Positions 26,197 to 36,131 are shown, counted from the stretch's first letter. The stretch is DNA of 64,000 bases from Clostridiales bacterium (GCA_017961235.1 JAGCXQ010000011.1:124001-188000); one strand, 5' to 3'. Notes: generated by a model not told the origin, from the sequence alone. A program made the numbers and translations.

Positions 26197-28185
26197 ATGG
26201 ATAAAGCACAGGATTCCAGGTCTTTCAAATTCAGACCGATACGGGGCTCACTTCTGTTTATCGCGGGAATCGTGCTGGCGATCTGCGGCATGGTCGGCCT
26301 GCATGTGGAGAACCAGGAGCCGATCCGCATCATCAATATCACACTTGAACTGGGCGCGATGTTCCTCGGATATATACTTTATGTCTGCTGCATCATGGAT
26401 AAGCAGTGGCGCGGCCCAAACCTCAGTTATTTTCTCTTGCTGATCGTGGTCGATATGCTCGGACTATACACGGATATGATCGCCTGGCTCGTCGATGGAA
26501 GAGCAGACCTTCGAGAAGTGAATCTATGGGTCAACACGGTCTATTACTGCACGACGCCGATGCTGGCCTACATTTTCTGGCGGTATGTCATCACATTCCT
26601 GAATGTGGAGAAAGAACGGAGCCATAAGTATGATGTGGCTTTCCGCCTCGGTGTGCTGGTCGCTATCGCAATCCGTATCCTGAATGTGCAGTTCGGTTAC
26701 TATTTTACTGTAAACGAAGACGGCGTATATAGCCGCGAAGCGTTTTTCCCGCTCTCGTATATCTATTCTGTGGTCGTCGTAATTCTGACGCTGATCCTTG
26801 TCGTGATCGCGAGAAAACGATTCAAGCGCCACCAGATCATCTGCATATTTATTTACTCGGCGGCGCCGGTCATCGCCGGTGTCGTCTCGGCCTTTACCTA
26901 CGGCCTTTCACCGTTCGGCTATGTGGCGATGATGACGTTCCTTCTGATGTACTGCATCCTGAACGTCGATCAGGGAAAAGAGAAGTCGGTCGCCGAGAGC
27001 GAACTGCATATGGCGAGGATCATCCAGGAGAACATGCTCCCGCGCGTATTCCCGCCGTTCCCGAACAGGCATGATTTCGACATCTATGCATCCATGACCC
27101 CGGCAAAAGAAGTCGGCGGTGATTTCTACGATTTTTACCTGATCGACGACGACCATATCGCGCTGGTTATCGCGGATGTTTCCGGTAAAGGGATCCCGGC
27201 GGCCCTTTATATGATGGTCAGTAAGTCCCTCGTAAAGAGCCAGACGCTCGTGCTTGGCAAGAAGGGCAGTACCGCGAGGATCCTCGGGAATCTGAATGAC
27301 CAGTTCTGTGAGAACAATGACCTCAACATGTTCGTGACGGTCTGGCTGGGTATCCTGACGCTGTCGACCGGTGAACTGGTCTATTCCAATGCCGGTCACG
27401 AATACCCGATCTTTAAGCGCGGCGATAAGCCGTTTTCAGTGGTAAAAGGCAAGAACTCCCCGCCGATCGGCTGTATCGAGGGCGTCCGCTACAAAGAGGA
27501 GCGGATCACCCTTTCGCCCGGCGATGTGATCTTCCTTTATACCGACGGCGTGGCGGAAGCAACGAACCGCGACCAGGTGCTTTTCGGCATGGATCGTGTT
27601 CTGGAGACGTTAAATGATCCGGAGAAAAAGGACAGAGACGTCACGCAGATCGACTCGGACATGATGCATGCGATCGACCAGTTCGTCAAGGGCGCTCCGC
27701 AGTTTGACGATATCACGATGCTGAGCTTTAAGTATAACGGAGGTGAGGCCGTGAAGACTGAAGATGCTGCACATAAGTACGATGAGATCACGGTACATGC
27801 CGATGTAAAAGCACTCTCCGACGTCCAGAAGTTCGTCGAGGAGCGGCTGGAGGCTGCCTCCTGCCCGATGAAGCCGATGATGCAGATCAGCGTCGCGGTG
27901 GAGGAGATCTTCGTCAATATCGCGCACTATGCCTATAAGGATAAGGAAGAAGGCGGAGATGCCACGATCCGTGTCCGTGTAGAAGATAAGACCGCCGAGA
28001 TCGTCTTTGTCGACAGCGGCGTCGCATTTGATCCGCTCGCAGCAGAAACGCCTGACGTCACACTTTCCGGAGAAGAAAGAGAGATCGGCGGACTGGGCAT
28101 CTTCATGACGCAGAAGACCATGGACGATGTGAAGTACGAGTATAAGGACGGCAAAAATATCCTCAAATTGAAAAAGAAATTCTGA
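26197..28185 (+). CDS. Membrane SpoIIE-type PP2C phosphatase with C-terminal RsbW-like ATPase domain
   Basis: A 662-residue protein. The first 255 residues hold about seven or eight transmembrane helices. Residues about 285-515 are a SpoIIE/RsbU PP2C phosphatase (AKEVGGDFYDFY, ADVSGKGIPAALYM, SNAGHEYP, LYTDGVAEA). Residues about 540-660 are a GHKL ATPase of the anti-sigma kinase type (VEEIFVNIAHYAY, GGLGIFMTQ). One protein therefore carries both opposing activities for the STAS protein. The start MDKAQD follows GCGGAGGA; the upstream in-frame methionine overlaps the terminator. Confidence 0.9.
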   Translation: MDKAQDSRSFKFRPIRGSLLFIAGIVLAICGMVGLHVENQEPIRIINITLELGAMFLGYILYVCCIMDKQWRGPNLSYFLLLIVVDMLGLYTDMIAWLVDGRADLREVNLWVNTVYYCTTPMLAYIFWRYVITFLNVEKERSHKYDVAFRLGVLVAIAIRILNVQFGYYFTVNEDGVYSREAFFPLSYIYSVVVVILTLILVVIARKRFKRHQIICIFIYSAAPVIAGVVSAFTYGLSPFGYVAMMTFLLMYCILNVDQGKEKSVAESELHMARIIQENMLPRVFPPFPNRHDFDIYASMTPAKEVGGDFYDFYLIDDDHIALVIADVSGKGIPAALYMMVSKSLVKSQTLVLGKKGSTARILGNLNDQFCENNDLNMFVTVWLGILTLSTGELVYSNAGHEYPIFKRGDKPFSVVKGKNSPPIGCIEGVRYKEERITLSPGDVIFLYTDGVAEATNRDQVLFGMDRVLETLNDPEKKDRDVTQIDSDMMHAIDQFVKGAPQFDDITMLSFKYNGGEAVKTEDAAHKYDEITVHADVKALSDVQKFVEERLEAASCPMKPMMQISVAVEEIFVNIAHYAYKDKEEGGDATIRVRVEDKTAEIVFVDSGVAFDPLAAETPDVTLSGEEREIGGLGIFMTQKTMDDVKYEYKDGKNILKLKKKF

Positions 28186-28274
28186 TCCCGGCCGGAGCTG
28201 AACCGGAAGCTGGGAAGAAGCCACTGGCCGCAGCAGAACCGGGAGCCGGCGCCGAGATCCCGGCCGGTTTCACT

Positions 28275-28919
28275 TTATCCGAAGATGGAAAGGATGCTCT
28301 TCAGCGCGCTTTTAATGATCTGGGACAGATCGACATTATCGATCTTCCATTTGCCGCCTTCTTTTATCATATTGATCTCAAATGTTCCGTTAAGATCTTT
28401 GCTGTAATCGAAAGTCACGACGACATCCGCGCTCTTTCTGCCATGCCGGACATCCTCGAGGCCCCAGTCGATGTCTTTGATCTTGGAAAGAAGTTCCGCG
28501 GCGATATAATTTTTCGCATCGTCCTTCAGATACTGCAATCTGCTCTTGGTACCCTGATCATCATCGTCGGAAGATGTTCCGATACCTTTTTCCTTCGCGT
28601 AGTTTTCGATCTTATCGATCTTCTCGCAGAAGGATTCGGTGGAGTGCGCTTTCAGTCCATCGATACCGTCTGATTTGACATCTGTGATGATCTCTTTCAG
28701 CGCCCATTCCGGAGATGCCTTGATGTACAGGAAGACGCCGACCGCTACCGCGATCAGGATCGCAAGCACGATCGAAGATGCGATGATGATCTTCGTCCTA
28801 AGGCGCATCTTCTTTTTTTTCTTGCCTACAGTATCAGCCACATCACTTGCGACAGTACCGCTTTCCGATACGGCGACCGGATCTTCGTTATAGTTTTTGA
28901 TCAGTTCTTTGTCTTTCAT
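28275..28919 (-). CDS. Single-pass membrane protein with small extracytoplasmic domain
   Basis: I recognise no firm family. The 214-residue protein has a Lys-rich cytoplasmic head, one transmembrane helix (about residues 42-67) and a 145-residue outside domain ending in KWKIDNVDLSQIIK, reminiscent of DUF4878/NTF2-like lipoprotein domains. It overlaps functionally with the FHA-ABC gene just upstream: the ATG lies 1 base after that stop codon. It may be an accessory subunit of that transporter. Confidence 0.65.
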   Translation of the reverse strand: MKDKELIKNYNEDPVAVSESGTVASDVADTVGKKKKKMRLRTKIIIASSIVLAILIAVAVGVFLYIKASPEWALKEIITDVKSDGIDGLKAHSTESFCEKIDKIENYAKEKGIGTSSDDDDQGTKSRLQYLKDDAKNYIAAELLSKIKDIDWGLEDVRHGRKSADVVVTFDYSKDLNGTFEINMIKEGGKWKIDNVDLSQIIKSALKSILSIFG

Positions 28920-28920
28920 A

Positions 28921-31239
28921 TTATGACTTATTATCCTTTGACAGTGACGTCAATGCTCTCTGTGTGATGAACAGTGAAACACCGATGATGCAGATGATGA
29001 TGAACCAGACAAGAAGCAGGTGTCCGCTCGTGTATTTGTAACTTGCTTTTTCGGCGCCGAAGGGGGCAAACTGATTGAGGTTAGCCGTTGTTCCGAATCC
29101 CTCCATACTCCAGCGGCAGACAACGATCCAGGAAAGTACATCCGTAACTCCGCTTAAGTCGAAGATCAAGCCGGAGAAGAGGATCTGTACCAGGATCGGA
29201 AGCGGTGCGACGGTAAGCGCACGGTCCGGATTCGTAAAGAGTGCCGAGAGCAGAAGTCCGATCGAGCTGGCAGCCATAGCGGTGAGATATGTCGTTAGAA
29301 GCATTTCCAAAAATCCGCCCATCATGACACCGTCCGGTGTACCGATCGTTATGATGAAGGTGGTGGACAGAAGCAGGCTCTGTATTCCGCAGACAAATGC
29401 CAGTGCATAGACCTTCGAAAGAAGATAGGAGTTCAGGGACATGCCGGCCATGAATTCTCGTTTCACGATGTTTCTTTCCTTACATACTTCCTGGATCGAG
29501 TTATACATTCCCATGAAGAACGCAGCGCAGGAGAGCGAGAACAGAAGGTTCGTCGCGCTTTCTCCCGTCTCAAAAGGCTTGCCGTGCTTTACCATAAAGA
29601 TCAGTATCGCGAGGACTGGTGCCTGCAGGAACACGATCGCCGCCCTCTGCCGGTCATTAAACAGCAGTTTCAGATACCTTGAGAAAAGCACCGGTATCTC
29701 GGACTGTTTCTGTCTCTTCGGGATGACTGCGCGGCCTGCGCTCTGGATCCTGGCTCTGACCTTCGGCTTCGAGGCCATGAATCTCTGTGCGCAGTTCTCC
29801 GGATCGTTGGCAAGGATGTTATATACATCGACGATATCGGTAATATTGAAGAAAGCCATCGCTTCCTGATAACTTCCGAAGAAGCAGAGGCGTCCGCCTT
29901 TTCCCATGAAGATGATACGGTCGCACATCTGAAGCTGAAGTACGCTGTGCGTGACTAGGATGACGGTCTTGCCGCCGTTGGCCATCTTGCGGAGGGATTC
30001 CATCAGCATCTTTTCCGTTCCCGGATCGAGACCGGATGCCGGCTCATCGAGGAAGAGAAGGCTCGGGTCGGAGAGAAGCTCGACCGCGATGCTGGCTCTC
30101 TTTTTCTGGCCGCCGCTGAGTTTCTTGATCAGACGCTGCTGATGCTCCTGAAGATCGACCATCTGGATCGCACGCTCTACTGCGGCTCTTCGCTCTTCGA
30201 GGGTAAGCTCCTTGGCCAGACGCATCTTGGCGGTGTACATCAGCATATCGAAGACCGTCAGGTTGTCATAAACGATATCCGCCTGCGGTACGTATCCGAT
30301 GATCTCCTTCAATGAGTCGAAGTTCTCGTACAGGTCTGTGCCGTTGATGCTGACATGACCCTGTGACGGCTGCAGATAACCGGACATACAGTTCATGATC
30401 GTGGACTTACCTGCACCGGAGCATCCGACGACTGCGATCAGTTCACCCGGACGGATGTTGATATCGATCGGATACGGAGTAGCAAAAGCGTTTTTGCCGG
30501 AGCCTCTGGAGATGAGGATATTTTCCGCATCGACGGAGATACCGGAATTGAAGCTGGCGAAGAAGAGAAGGTTAGAGGTGAAGATGATCTTGTTATTCGA
30601 GATCATGATCACGTCCTTTTCATTCAGACGGACAGAACCCTTTACTCTCTGGTTGTTGACGACGACACCGTTCTTACTGGAGTTGTCGTAGAGGAAGAAA
30701 CCCTGCTGGGTCCTTACGATCCTCGCATGAAGTCTCGATACACTGATGTGCGGGAAGTAGATCTGGCTGTTCGGATCACGGCCGATCCTTACTTCGTTGA
30801 TCCCCGCAAGCGGCATCATGTTCCATCTTTTTTCCTGCTCATTGGAAGAGAACATGAAGAGTACGCCATCGGCGATGGTCTGGACACCATCATCGATTCG
30901 GACGAAGTCGCCCTCGCTGATGACTCTCGAATCAAGATAGGAATTATTGTAGATCAATCCGTTCTTACTCGGCGTTCCACCGAATACGGCACGGTCCTCG
31001 ATATACCATCTGCCGTTCTGGAAGATGAAACGTCCGTGAAGGGACGAGACGATCGGAGAATAAAGCATAAGATCGTTTCCCGGAGCACGTCCGAAAGTGA
31101 TCTGTGCTTTTCCGAAACTGCTTAGAAGATAAGTTGCCGGTGTCTGGATACCATCAAAGATAGTAACACTCAGGCTGCTGACATTCGGCGCGGCCTGAAC
31201 AGGCACAGCTGCCGGATTGACATAATATGTTTGTGACAT
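28921..31239 (-). CDS. FHA-FHA-ABC fusion transporter (ABCG-like)
   Basis: A 772-residue fusion. Two forkhead-associated domains (about residues 25-115 and 140-230; GRAPGND and GRDPNSQ with SxxH motifs) read phosphothreonine. An ABC ATPase follows (Walker A GCSGAGKST, signature LSGGQKKR, Walker B LLFLDEPASGLDP), then an ABC2-type membrane domain with six helices from about residue 535. ATPase before membrane domain is the ABCG order. FHA domains imply control by a Ser/Thr kinase, which is not in this window. Substrate unknown. Confidence 0.9.
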   Translation of the reverse strand: MSQTYYVNPAAVPVQAAPNVSSLSVTIFDGIQTPATYLLSSFGKAQITFGRAPGNDLMLYSPIVSSLHGRFIFQNGRWYIEDRAVFGGTPSKNGLIYNNSYLDSRVISEGDFVRIDDGVQTIADGVLFMFSSNEQEKRWNMMPLAGINEVRIGRDPNSQIYFPHISVSRLHARIVRTQQGFFLYDNSSKNGVVVNNQRVKGSVRLNEKDVIMISNNKIIFTSNLLFFASFNSGISVDAENILISRGSGKNAFATPYPIDINIRPGELIAVVGCSGAGKSTIMNCMSGYLQPSQGHVSINGTDLYENFDSLKEIIGYVPQADIVYDNLTVFDMLMYTAKMRLAKELTLEERRAAVERAIQMVDLQEHQQRLIKKLSGGQKKRASIAVELLSDPSLLFLDEPASGLDPGTEKMLMESLRKMANGGKTVILVTHSVLQLQMCDRIIFMGKGGRLCFFGSYQEAMAFFNITDIVDVYNILANDPENCAQRFMASKPKVRARIQSAGRAVIPKRQKQSEIPVLFSRYLKLLFNDRQRAAIVFLQAPVLAILIFMVKHGKPFETGESATNLLFSLSCAAFFMGMYNSIQEVCKERNIVKREFMAGMSLNSYLLSKVYALAFVCGIQSLLLSTTFIITIGTPDGVMMGGFLEMLLTTYLTAMAASSIGLLLSALFTNPDRALTVAPLPILVQILFSGLIFDLSGVTDVLSWIVVCRWSMEGFGTTANLNQFAPFGAEKASYKYTSGHLLLVWFIIICIIGVSLFITQRALTSLSKDNKS

Positions 31240-31387
31240 AAGAAATAAACCCCCTTGAGTTTCCGCTTTCTTCAGCTAACAGTGCTTTTCGCAAGAGAAG
31301 AAAGGAAAAATCACATCCTTTATTATACTACAGAATCTTAATTTACAAATAAATATGATAAAACCGCACATCCGCCTACGAAATAAC

Positions 31388-31423
31388 ATCACATATTTGC
31401 ATCAGGCGGTGAAAATATGTGAT
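31388..31423. promoter_or_regulatory. Perfect inverted repeat in divergent region
   Basis: ATCACATATTT (31388-31398) is mirrored exactly by AAATATGTGAT (31413-31423). It lies in the 325-bp gap between the FHA-ABC gene and the flotillin gene. It is a candidate operator or small hairpin. The same gap also has a TATAAT-like -10 for the minus-strand gene and an AGTGCTTTTCGC word (31281). Confidence 0.5.
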
Positions 31424-31564
31424 CCCGCGGATATCCGGTATCCATTTATTCCGCATCCGCCGAAATCTAGAATATATACAAGCGTGAGGTGAGCTTTCAG
31501 GAAAAAAGAAAGAGCCCGCGCATCATAATCAATCAATTACATTGACGGTAGGGAGGTAGGGATT

Positions 31565-33346
31565 ATGACAACGGAAATGATTATTTTAATTGCATCGATC
31601 GTCGGAGGAATCATCCTGATCACGATTATCTTGTTCGCGATGATCAAGACGGCCAAAGGTAACGAGGCACTGGTAGTATCCGGTGTCGGCGCGACCGACA
31701 AGCACGGCAATCCGAAGATCAAGAGAGCAGGCGGCCGCGTGGTCATCCCGTTCATCCAGAAAGCGAAGTACTTCGATCTCTGTGTAAGAACGGCGAAGGT
31801 CACGGGCGATGTCACGAAGACACAGACCGGCGTGCCGATCCAGATCGACTGGGCAGTAGCCTACAATCCGGACGTTTCTTCGAATGAGAGCCTGCAGAGA
31901 GCGGTATGCAATTTCCTTGACAAGAATGACAAGGAACTCGAGCGAGTCATCCTGGACGTAGTGTCCGGCGGTGTCCGTGCAGTAATCGCGAAGATGACCC
32001 CGGAAGAGGTCATGAACGGAAAAGACAAGCTCGACGATCAGGTCAAGGACTCGATCTCCGCACAGATGAAGGATCTCGGATTTAACACGATCCTGTCGAT
32101 CCACGAAGTCGAGGACGCAGCGGGCAGCACCTATTACAAGGACTTAGCCGCAAGAGACAGAGAGACCAGACGCCGTGACGCGGCAAACATCTCCGCAGAA
32201 GCAGAACAGTCCATGCGTGAGAAGAGAGCCGAGACAGACCGTATCGCTCAGGAAAAAGAACTCGACGCGCAGGTCGCTGTGGCAGAGCGTCAGCGTGACA
32301 CAGACGTCAAGAGAGCGCAGTTCATGGCAGAGACCGCACGTGAGCAGGTGAAGTCGCAGATGGCTGCCGACCTCGAGCAGGAAGCGATCAATCAGCAGCT
32401 TGCCGAGAAGCAGGGTACCGTTCTGGTAACGAAAGCAGAGCAGGCAAATCGTGCCGCACTGAAGCAGCAGGAAGTCGAGATCACCAGAGCCGAGACACAG
32501 AAGAAGACTACGGTCATCAATGCGCAGGCCGAGGCCGAGAGAAAGAAGGCGGAAGCTGCCGGTGAAGCGGAAGCGAAGAAAGTGTCTGCCGCAGGTAATG
32601 CCGAGGCACAGAAGCTGACCGCAGCCGGTGAAGCAGAGGCAGCCGCTGTCAGAAAGACACGCGAAGCCGCTGCGGAAGCGGAAGCCAGAAAGACCGAAGC
32701 AGACGGTGCTGCAGAAGCCAGAAAACTCGAAGCGGAAGGTGCTGCGACCGCGAGAAAGACCGAGGCCGCCGCGGAGGCAGAAGCGGTGAAGGTCCAGGCA
32801 GATGCGGAAGCGACCGCAACCATCGCAAAAGGTAAGGCAGAAGCCCAGGCCATCGAGGCAAAGGGTAAAGCAGAAGCAGAAGCGATCGAGGCCAAAGGTA
32901 AGGCGGAAGCGGAAGCTGCACGTGCGCTGTCCGATGCACAGGCTGCGAACGACAAGGTCAACTTCGAGCTCAAGAGGATCGAAATCGAGCAGAACACCAG
33001 AGTACAGGTCGCCACCAATATCGCGACAGTCATGGCGGAAGTCGGCAAGAATGCGAAGTTCTACGACTTTGGCGGCGGTGCGAAGCAGGAAGGCGGCGGA
33101 GATCTCCTGACCGGTATCCTCGGCAGGATCCCGCAGGTATTTGCCAAGGCGGATATGCAGAACGAGGCGCTGAATGGTGAAGACCTCACCGATACAGTGA
33201 GAAAGCTCGTCTCCGCTGTAGCAGATCCGATCAAGGGCAGAAAAGCGGAATCGCTTGCTACGGAAGTCGCGAATATCGCCGGCGGAAAAGAAGCTGTGAC
33301 GACGAAGGCTTCGGCTGAAGTGATCGACGAACTCGACAAAGAGTAA
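31565..33346 (+). CDS. Flotillin-like SPFH-domain protein
   Basis: A 593-residue protein with an N-terminal membrane helix (about residues 5-27), an SPFH domain (about 30-210) and a very long Glu/Ala/Lys-rich coiled coil with AEAR/AEAEA repeats (about 210-490), followed by a short tail. This is the flotillin (FloT/YuaG) architecture, which organises membrane microdomains. It is somewhat longer than Bacillus FloT (about 510 residues), mainly from extra AEA repeats. GGGAGGTAGGG precedes the start. No NfeD partner gene is adjacent. Confidence 0.9.
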   Translation: MTTEMIILIASIVGGIILITIILFAMIKTAKGNEALVVSGVGATDKHGNPKIKRAGGRVVIPFIQKAKYFDLCVRTAKVTGDVTKTQTGVPIQIDWAVAYNPDVSSNESLQRAVCNFLDKNDKELERVILDVVSGGVRAVIAKMTPEEVMNGKDKLDDQVKDSISAQMKDLGFNTILSIHEVEDAAGSTYYKDLAARDRETRRRDAANISAEAEQSMREKRAETDRIAQEKELDAQVAVAERQRDTDVKRAQFMAETAREQVKSQMAADLEQEAINQQLAEKQGTVLVTKAEQANRAALKQQEVEITRAETQKKTTVINAQAEAERKKAEAAGEAEAKKVSAAGNAEAQKLTAAGEAEAAAVRKTREAAAEAEARKTEADGAAEARKLEAEGAATARKTEAAAEAEAVKVQADAEATATIAKGKAEAQAIEAKGKAEAEAIEAKGKAEAEAARALSDAQAANDKVNFELKRIEIEQNTRVQVATNIATVMAEVGKNAKFYDFGGGAKQEGGGDLLTGILGRIPQVFAKADMQNEALNGEDLTDTVRKLVSAVADPIKGRKAESLATEVANIAGGKEAVTTKASAEVIDELDKE

Positions 33347-33386
33347 CCGGGACCAGATTGCGGGCGAAGGCAGAAAGATGGCACGT

Positions 33387-33427
33387 CCCCGCGCTTCTTG
33401 GAAAAGAGGCGCGGGGATACTTTTCTT
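33387..33427 (+). terminator. Intrinsic terminator of the flotillin gene
   Basis: CCCCGCGC pairs with GCGCGGGG across a 14-base loop, followed by ATACTTTTCTT. Confidence 0.75.
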
Positions 33428-33477
33428 CCGGGGGACAAGTGCTTTTCGAGCGGGCGGATGGACATTTGCATGTCGCG

Positions 33478-33512
33478 TATGTCGCGAATTTTAAAATGCG
33501 AAAAACGACGCA
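33478..33512. repeat. Solitary array-like hairpin
   Basis: TATGTCG is closed by CGACGCA over 35 bases, close in arms and length to a unit of hairpin array 2. It sits inside a larger imperfect inverted repeat (ACATTTG 33462-33468 with CAAATGT 33528-33534). The 292-bp gap (33347-33638) also has two AGTGCTTTT words in opposite orientation (33438 and 33568). No gene is seen. Confidence 0.45.
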
Positions 33513-33638
33513 AGGGCGAATTTCGAACAAATGTGACATGCCGATGGCGTCGGGCTTCCCATGCTTGAAAAGCACTTGTCCTTACGTTACTATGCTAGTG
33601 TTGGGTATAGATGGTAAATATATGGGGGTGTGCGCTTC

Positions 33639-36131
33639 GTGGCGTCGAAAAACAAGCTTTCCACCAAGATCGTTTTGATGGTTGAGGGGATCATCCTGAT
33701 CTCCAGTATTCTTTTCGGCACGGTTTCCGTGGTCCGGTCAAGAAATGCGATCCGGCGTTCGATCCGGCAGCGTATGCTGGATATCGCAAACTGCGCGTCC
33801 GGCTCGATCAGCGGCGATGTTCTGAAAACGATCAATGAGACGAATATCGGCTCTCCCGAATACGATGATATCTTCAGCAAACTGGATGTCTTTCGAGTCA
33901 ATGCCGAACTTGAATACATTTACAGCATCAGGGAAATAAGTAACGGAAAATACGTGTTTGTCATGGACACCGACCCGGTCGCGCCCGGCCATTACGGTGA
34001 CGAAGTCGAGTTTACGGATGCCCTCGCGAAGGCAGGAAAAGGAACCGCCGCAGTCGATGAGAAACCATACACCGACCAGTGGGGCGAATTCTATAGTGCC
34101 TACAGCCCAGTCATTGATTCAGAGGGTAAGGTCGCCGGCATCGTTGTCGCAGACTTCTCCGCGGACTGGTTCGATGGACAGCTCGCCAAGCAGACCAGAG
34201 ATACCATCATCGGGTACATCGTGATCCTGGTATTTACACAGCTTGTGGCGGCACTCCTTCTGCTGCTGATGGTCCGCCCGTTTGTCACCCAGCAGGGAAA
34301 ACTTCTCGAAGAAAAAGTAAGAGCCGAGAGCGCCAGCCAGGCCAAGAGTGACTTTCTGGCGAATATGTCCCATGAGATCAGAACACCGATCAATGCGGTG
34401 CTCGGCATGAATGAGATGATCATCCGCGAGAAACAGCGCGGCATGGATCTCTCGCGGGATGATATTCAGGGCACGCGCGATGCGCTGTCGAATATCGGTG
34501 TATATGCGCAGGATGTAAAGAGCGCAGGAAATAATCTCCTTTCGATCGTAAACGACATCCTCGATTTCAGTAAGATCGAAGCCGGAAAGCTCGATCTTGT
34601 AGTGGCGCCTTACCAGCTGAGCTCCGTGCTCAATGACCTGAACAACATGATCCTTTTTAAGACGCAGGACAAGGATCTCGGATTCTCCATCGAAGTGGAT
34701 CCGACGATCCCGGATGCCCTGATGGGAGATGAAGTCCGCATCCGCCAGATCTATACGAACATCCTCAATAATGCAGTGAAATATACAGATAAGGGCTTCG
34801 TAAAGTTCACCCTGAACGGGGAGAAGCAGGAAGATGGAAATATCATCCTGACGGCTTCCGTGCAGGATACCGGAATCGGCATCAAGCCGGAGGATCAGAG
34901 CAAGCTCTTTACAAAGTTCGAGCGTCTCGAGATGGAGCATAACAGCACCGTTGAGGGAACCGGCCTGGGCCTTTCGATCACGCGGAAACTTCTCGACATG
35001 ATGGAAGGTACGATCGATGTGCAGAGTGAGTACGGCAAGGGTTCGACCTTCACCGTGAAGATCCCGCAGAAGATCGTATCCGATGAGCCGGTAGGAGATT
35101 TCCAGGCACGCTTTGAGGCGACCATGATGGCGGCTGGGCCGTACCGCGAGACCTTCCGTGCACCGGGTGCCCGCATCCTGATCGTCGATGATACGAAGAT
35201 CAATCTCACCGTGGCCGTAAATCTTCTGAAGAATACGAAGATGAAGATCGACACGACGACATCCGGCATGAAAGCTATCGAGATGGCGGATGAGACGAAG
35301 TATGACCTGATCCTGATGGACCAGCGCATGCCGGAGATGGATGGTACTGAGACGCTTCACAGCATCCGCGCTTCCGAGACCGGAGCGAGCCGCGATGTGC
35401 CGGTGATCTGCCTTACCGCAGATGCCGTGATGGGCGCGCGTGAGAGATATCTTGCCGAGGGATTTTCGGACTATCTTACCAAGCCGATCAACAGCACTGC
35501 TCTTGAAAAGATGCTGGTGAAGTATCTCCCGCAGGACAAGATCCGCCATGTCAGAGAGGCGGTAAATGCATCTGAAAACAGTACTTCATCCGATGATGAT
35601 TCTCCGGCAAAAGCACCCGCCGGGGACGATATTCCGGAACTCCGCGCGACAGATGAACCGGAGGGCTTTGCGACGCTCCGGGCCTCGGGGATCGAGCCGA
35701 AGACGGGCATGTCGTTCTGCCAGAATGATGAAGTTTTCTATCGGGAGATCCTGATGGAATATGCCAACGGCCGGAAGGAAAAAGCACAGAGGCTGACGAA
35801 GAATTTTGAAGAAGAGAACTGGCACGATTATGCGATCGATGTGCACTCCCTGAAGAGTACATCGAAGACGATCGGTGCGACGGATCTTGCCGAGCTGGCG
35901 GCAAAACTTGAGAAGAATGCCAGCCAGGAGAATCCGGACGTAAGCCGGGATGCCCACGATGAGATGATGAGAGAATACGAAGGCGTCACAAATGCGATCC
36001 TCTCGGCACTCCCGAAGGATGAGAAGGATAAGGAAGACAGAGATGTCATGGAGTTTTCTCCGGTCGATGAGGAGATCCTGGAATTTGCTCCGGATCAGCC
36101 GGCCGAAGATCATGAATCAGAAGATAAGTAA
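33639..36131 (+). CDS. Hybrid sensor histidine kinase with receiver and HPt domains
   Basis: An 830-residue phosphorelay kinase. TM1 lies at about residues 12-35, an extracytoplasmic sensor of about 150 residues follows, then TM2 near 190-215. HisKA carries His245 (NMSHEIRTP), HATPase carries GTGLGLS near 438, the receiver has the phospho-acceptor Asp561 (LILMDQRMP), and the C-terminal HPt has His736 (DVHSLKSTS). All four phosphorelay sites are therefore in one chain. The start is a GTG with GGGGG 10 bases upstream; another GTG lies three codons earlier. No partner regulator is adjacent. Confidence 0.92.
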   Translation: MASKNKLSTKIVLMVEGIILISSILFGTVSVVRSRNAIRRSIRQRMLDIANCASGSISGDVLKTINETNIGSPEYDDIFSKLDVFRVNAELEYIYSIREISNGKYVFVMDTDPVAPGHYGDEVEFTDALAKAGKGTAAVDEKPYTDQWGEFYSAYSPVIDSEGKVAGIVVADFSADWFDGQLAKQTRDTIIGYIVILVFTQLVAALLLLLMVRPFVTQQGKLLEEKVRAESASQAKSDFLANMSHEIRTPINAVLGMNEMIIREKQRGMDLSRDDIQGTRDALSNIGVYAQDVKSAGNNLLSIVNDILDFSKIEAGKLDLVVAPYQLSSVLNDLNNMILFKTQDKDLGFSIEVDPTIPDALMGDEVRIRQIYTNILNNAVKYTDKGFVKFTLNGEKQEDGNIILTASVQDTGIGIKPEDQSKLFTKFERLEMEHNSTVEGTGLGLSITRKLLDMMEGTIDVQSEYGKGSTFTVKIPQKIVSDEPVGDFQARFEATMMAAGPYRETFRAPGARILIVDDTKINLTVAVNLLKNTKMKIDTTTSGMKAIEMADETKYDLILMDQRMPEMDGTETLHSIRASETGASRDVPVICLTADAVMGARERYLAEGFSDYLTKPINSTALEKMLVKYLPQDKIRHVREAVNASENSTSSDDDSPAKAPAGDDIPELRATDEPEGFATLRASGIEPKTGMSFCQNDEVFYREILMEYANGRKEKAQRLTKNFEEENWHDYAIDVHSLKSTSKTIGATDLAELAAKLEKNASQENPDVSRDAHDEMMREYEGVTNAILSALPKDEKDKEDRDVMEFSPVDEEILEFAPDQPAEDHESEDK

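Noticed and set aside
27610..28224. 204-codon minus-strand frame opposite the phosphatase
   Set aside because: It lies within a region clearly coding on the plus strand and lacks a ribosome site.
34119..35549. 476-codon minus-strand reading frame opposite the hybrid kinase
   Set aside because: The kinase motifs on the plus strand are complete. The antisense frame shows no domain and no start signal.
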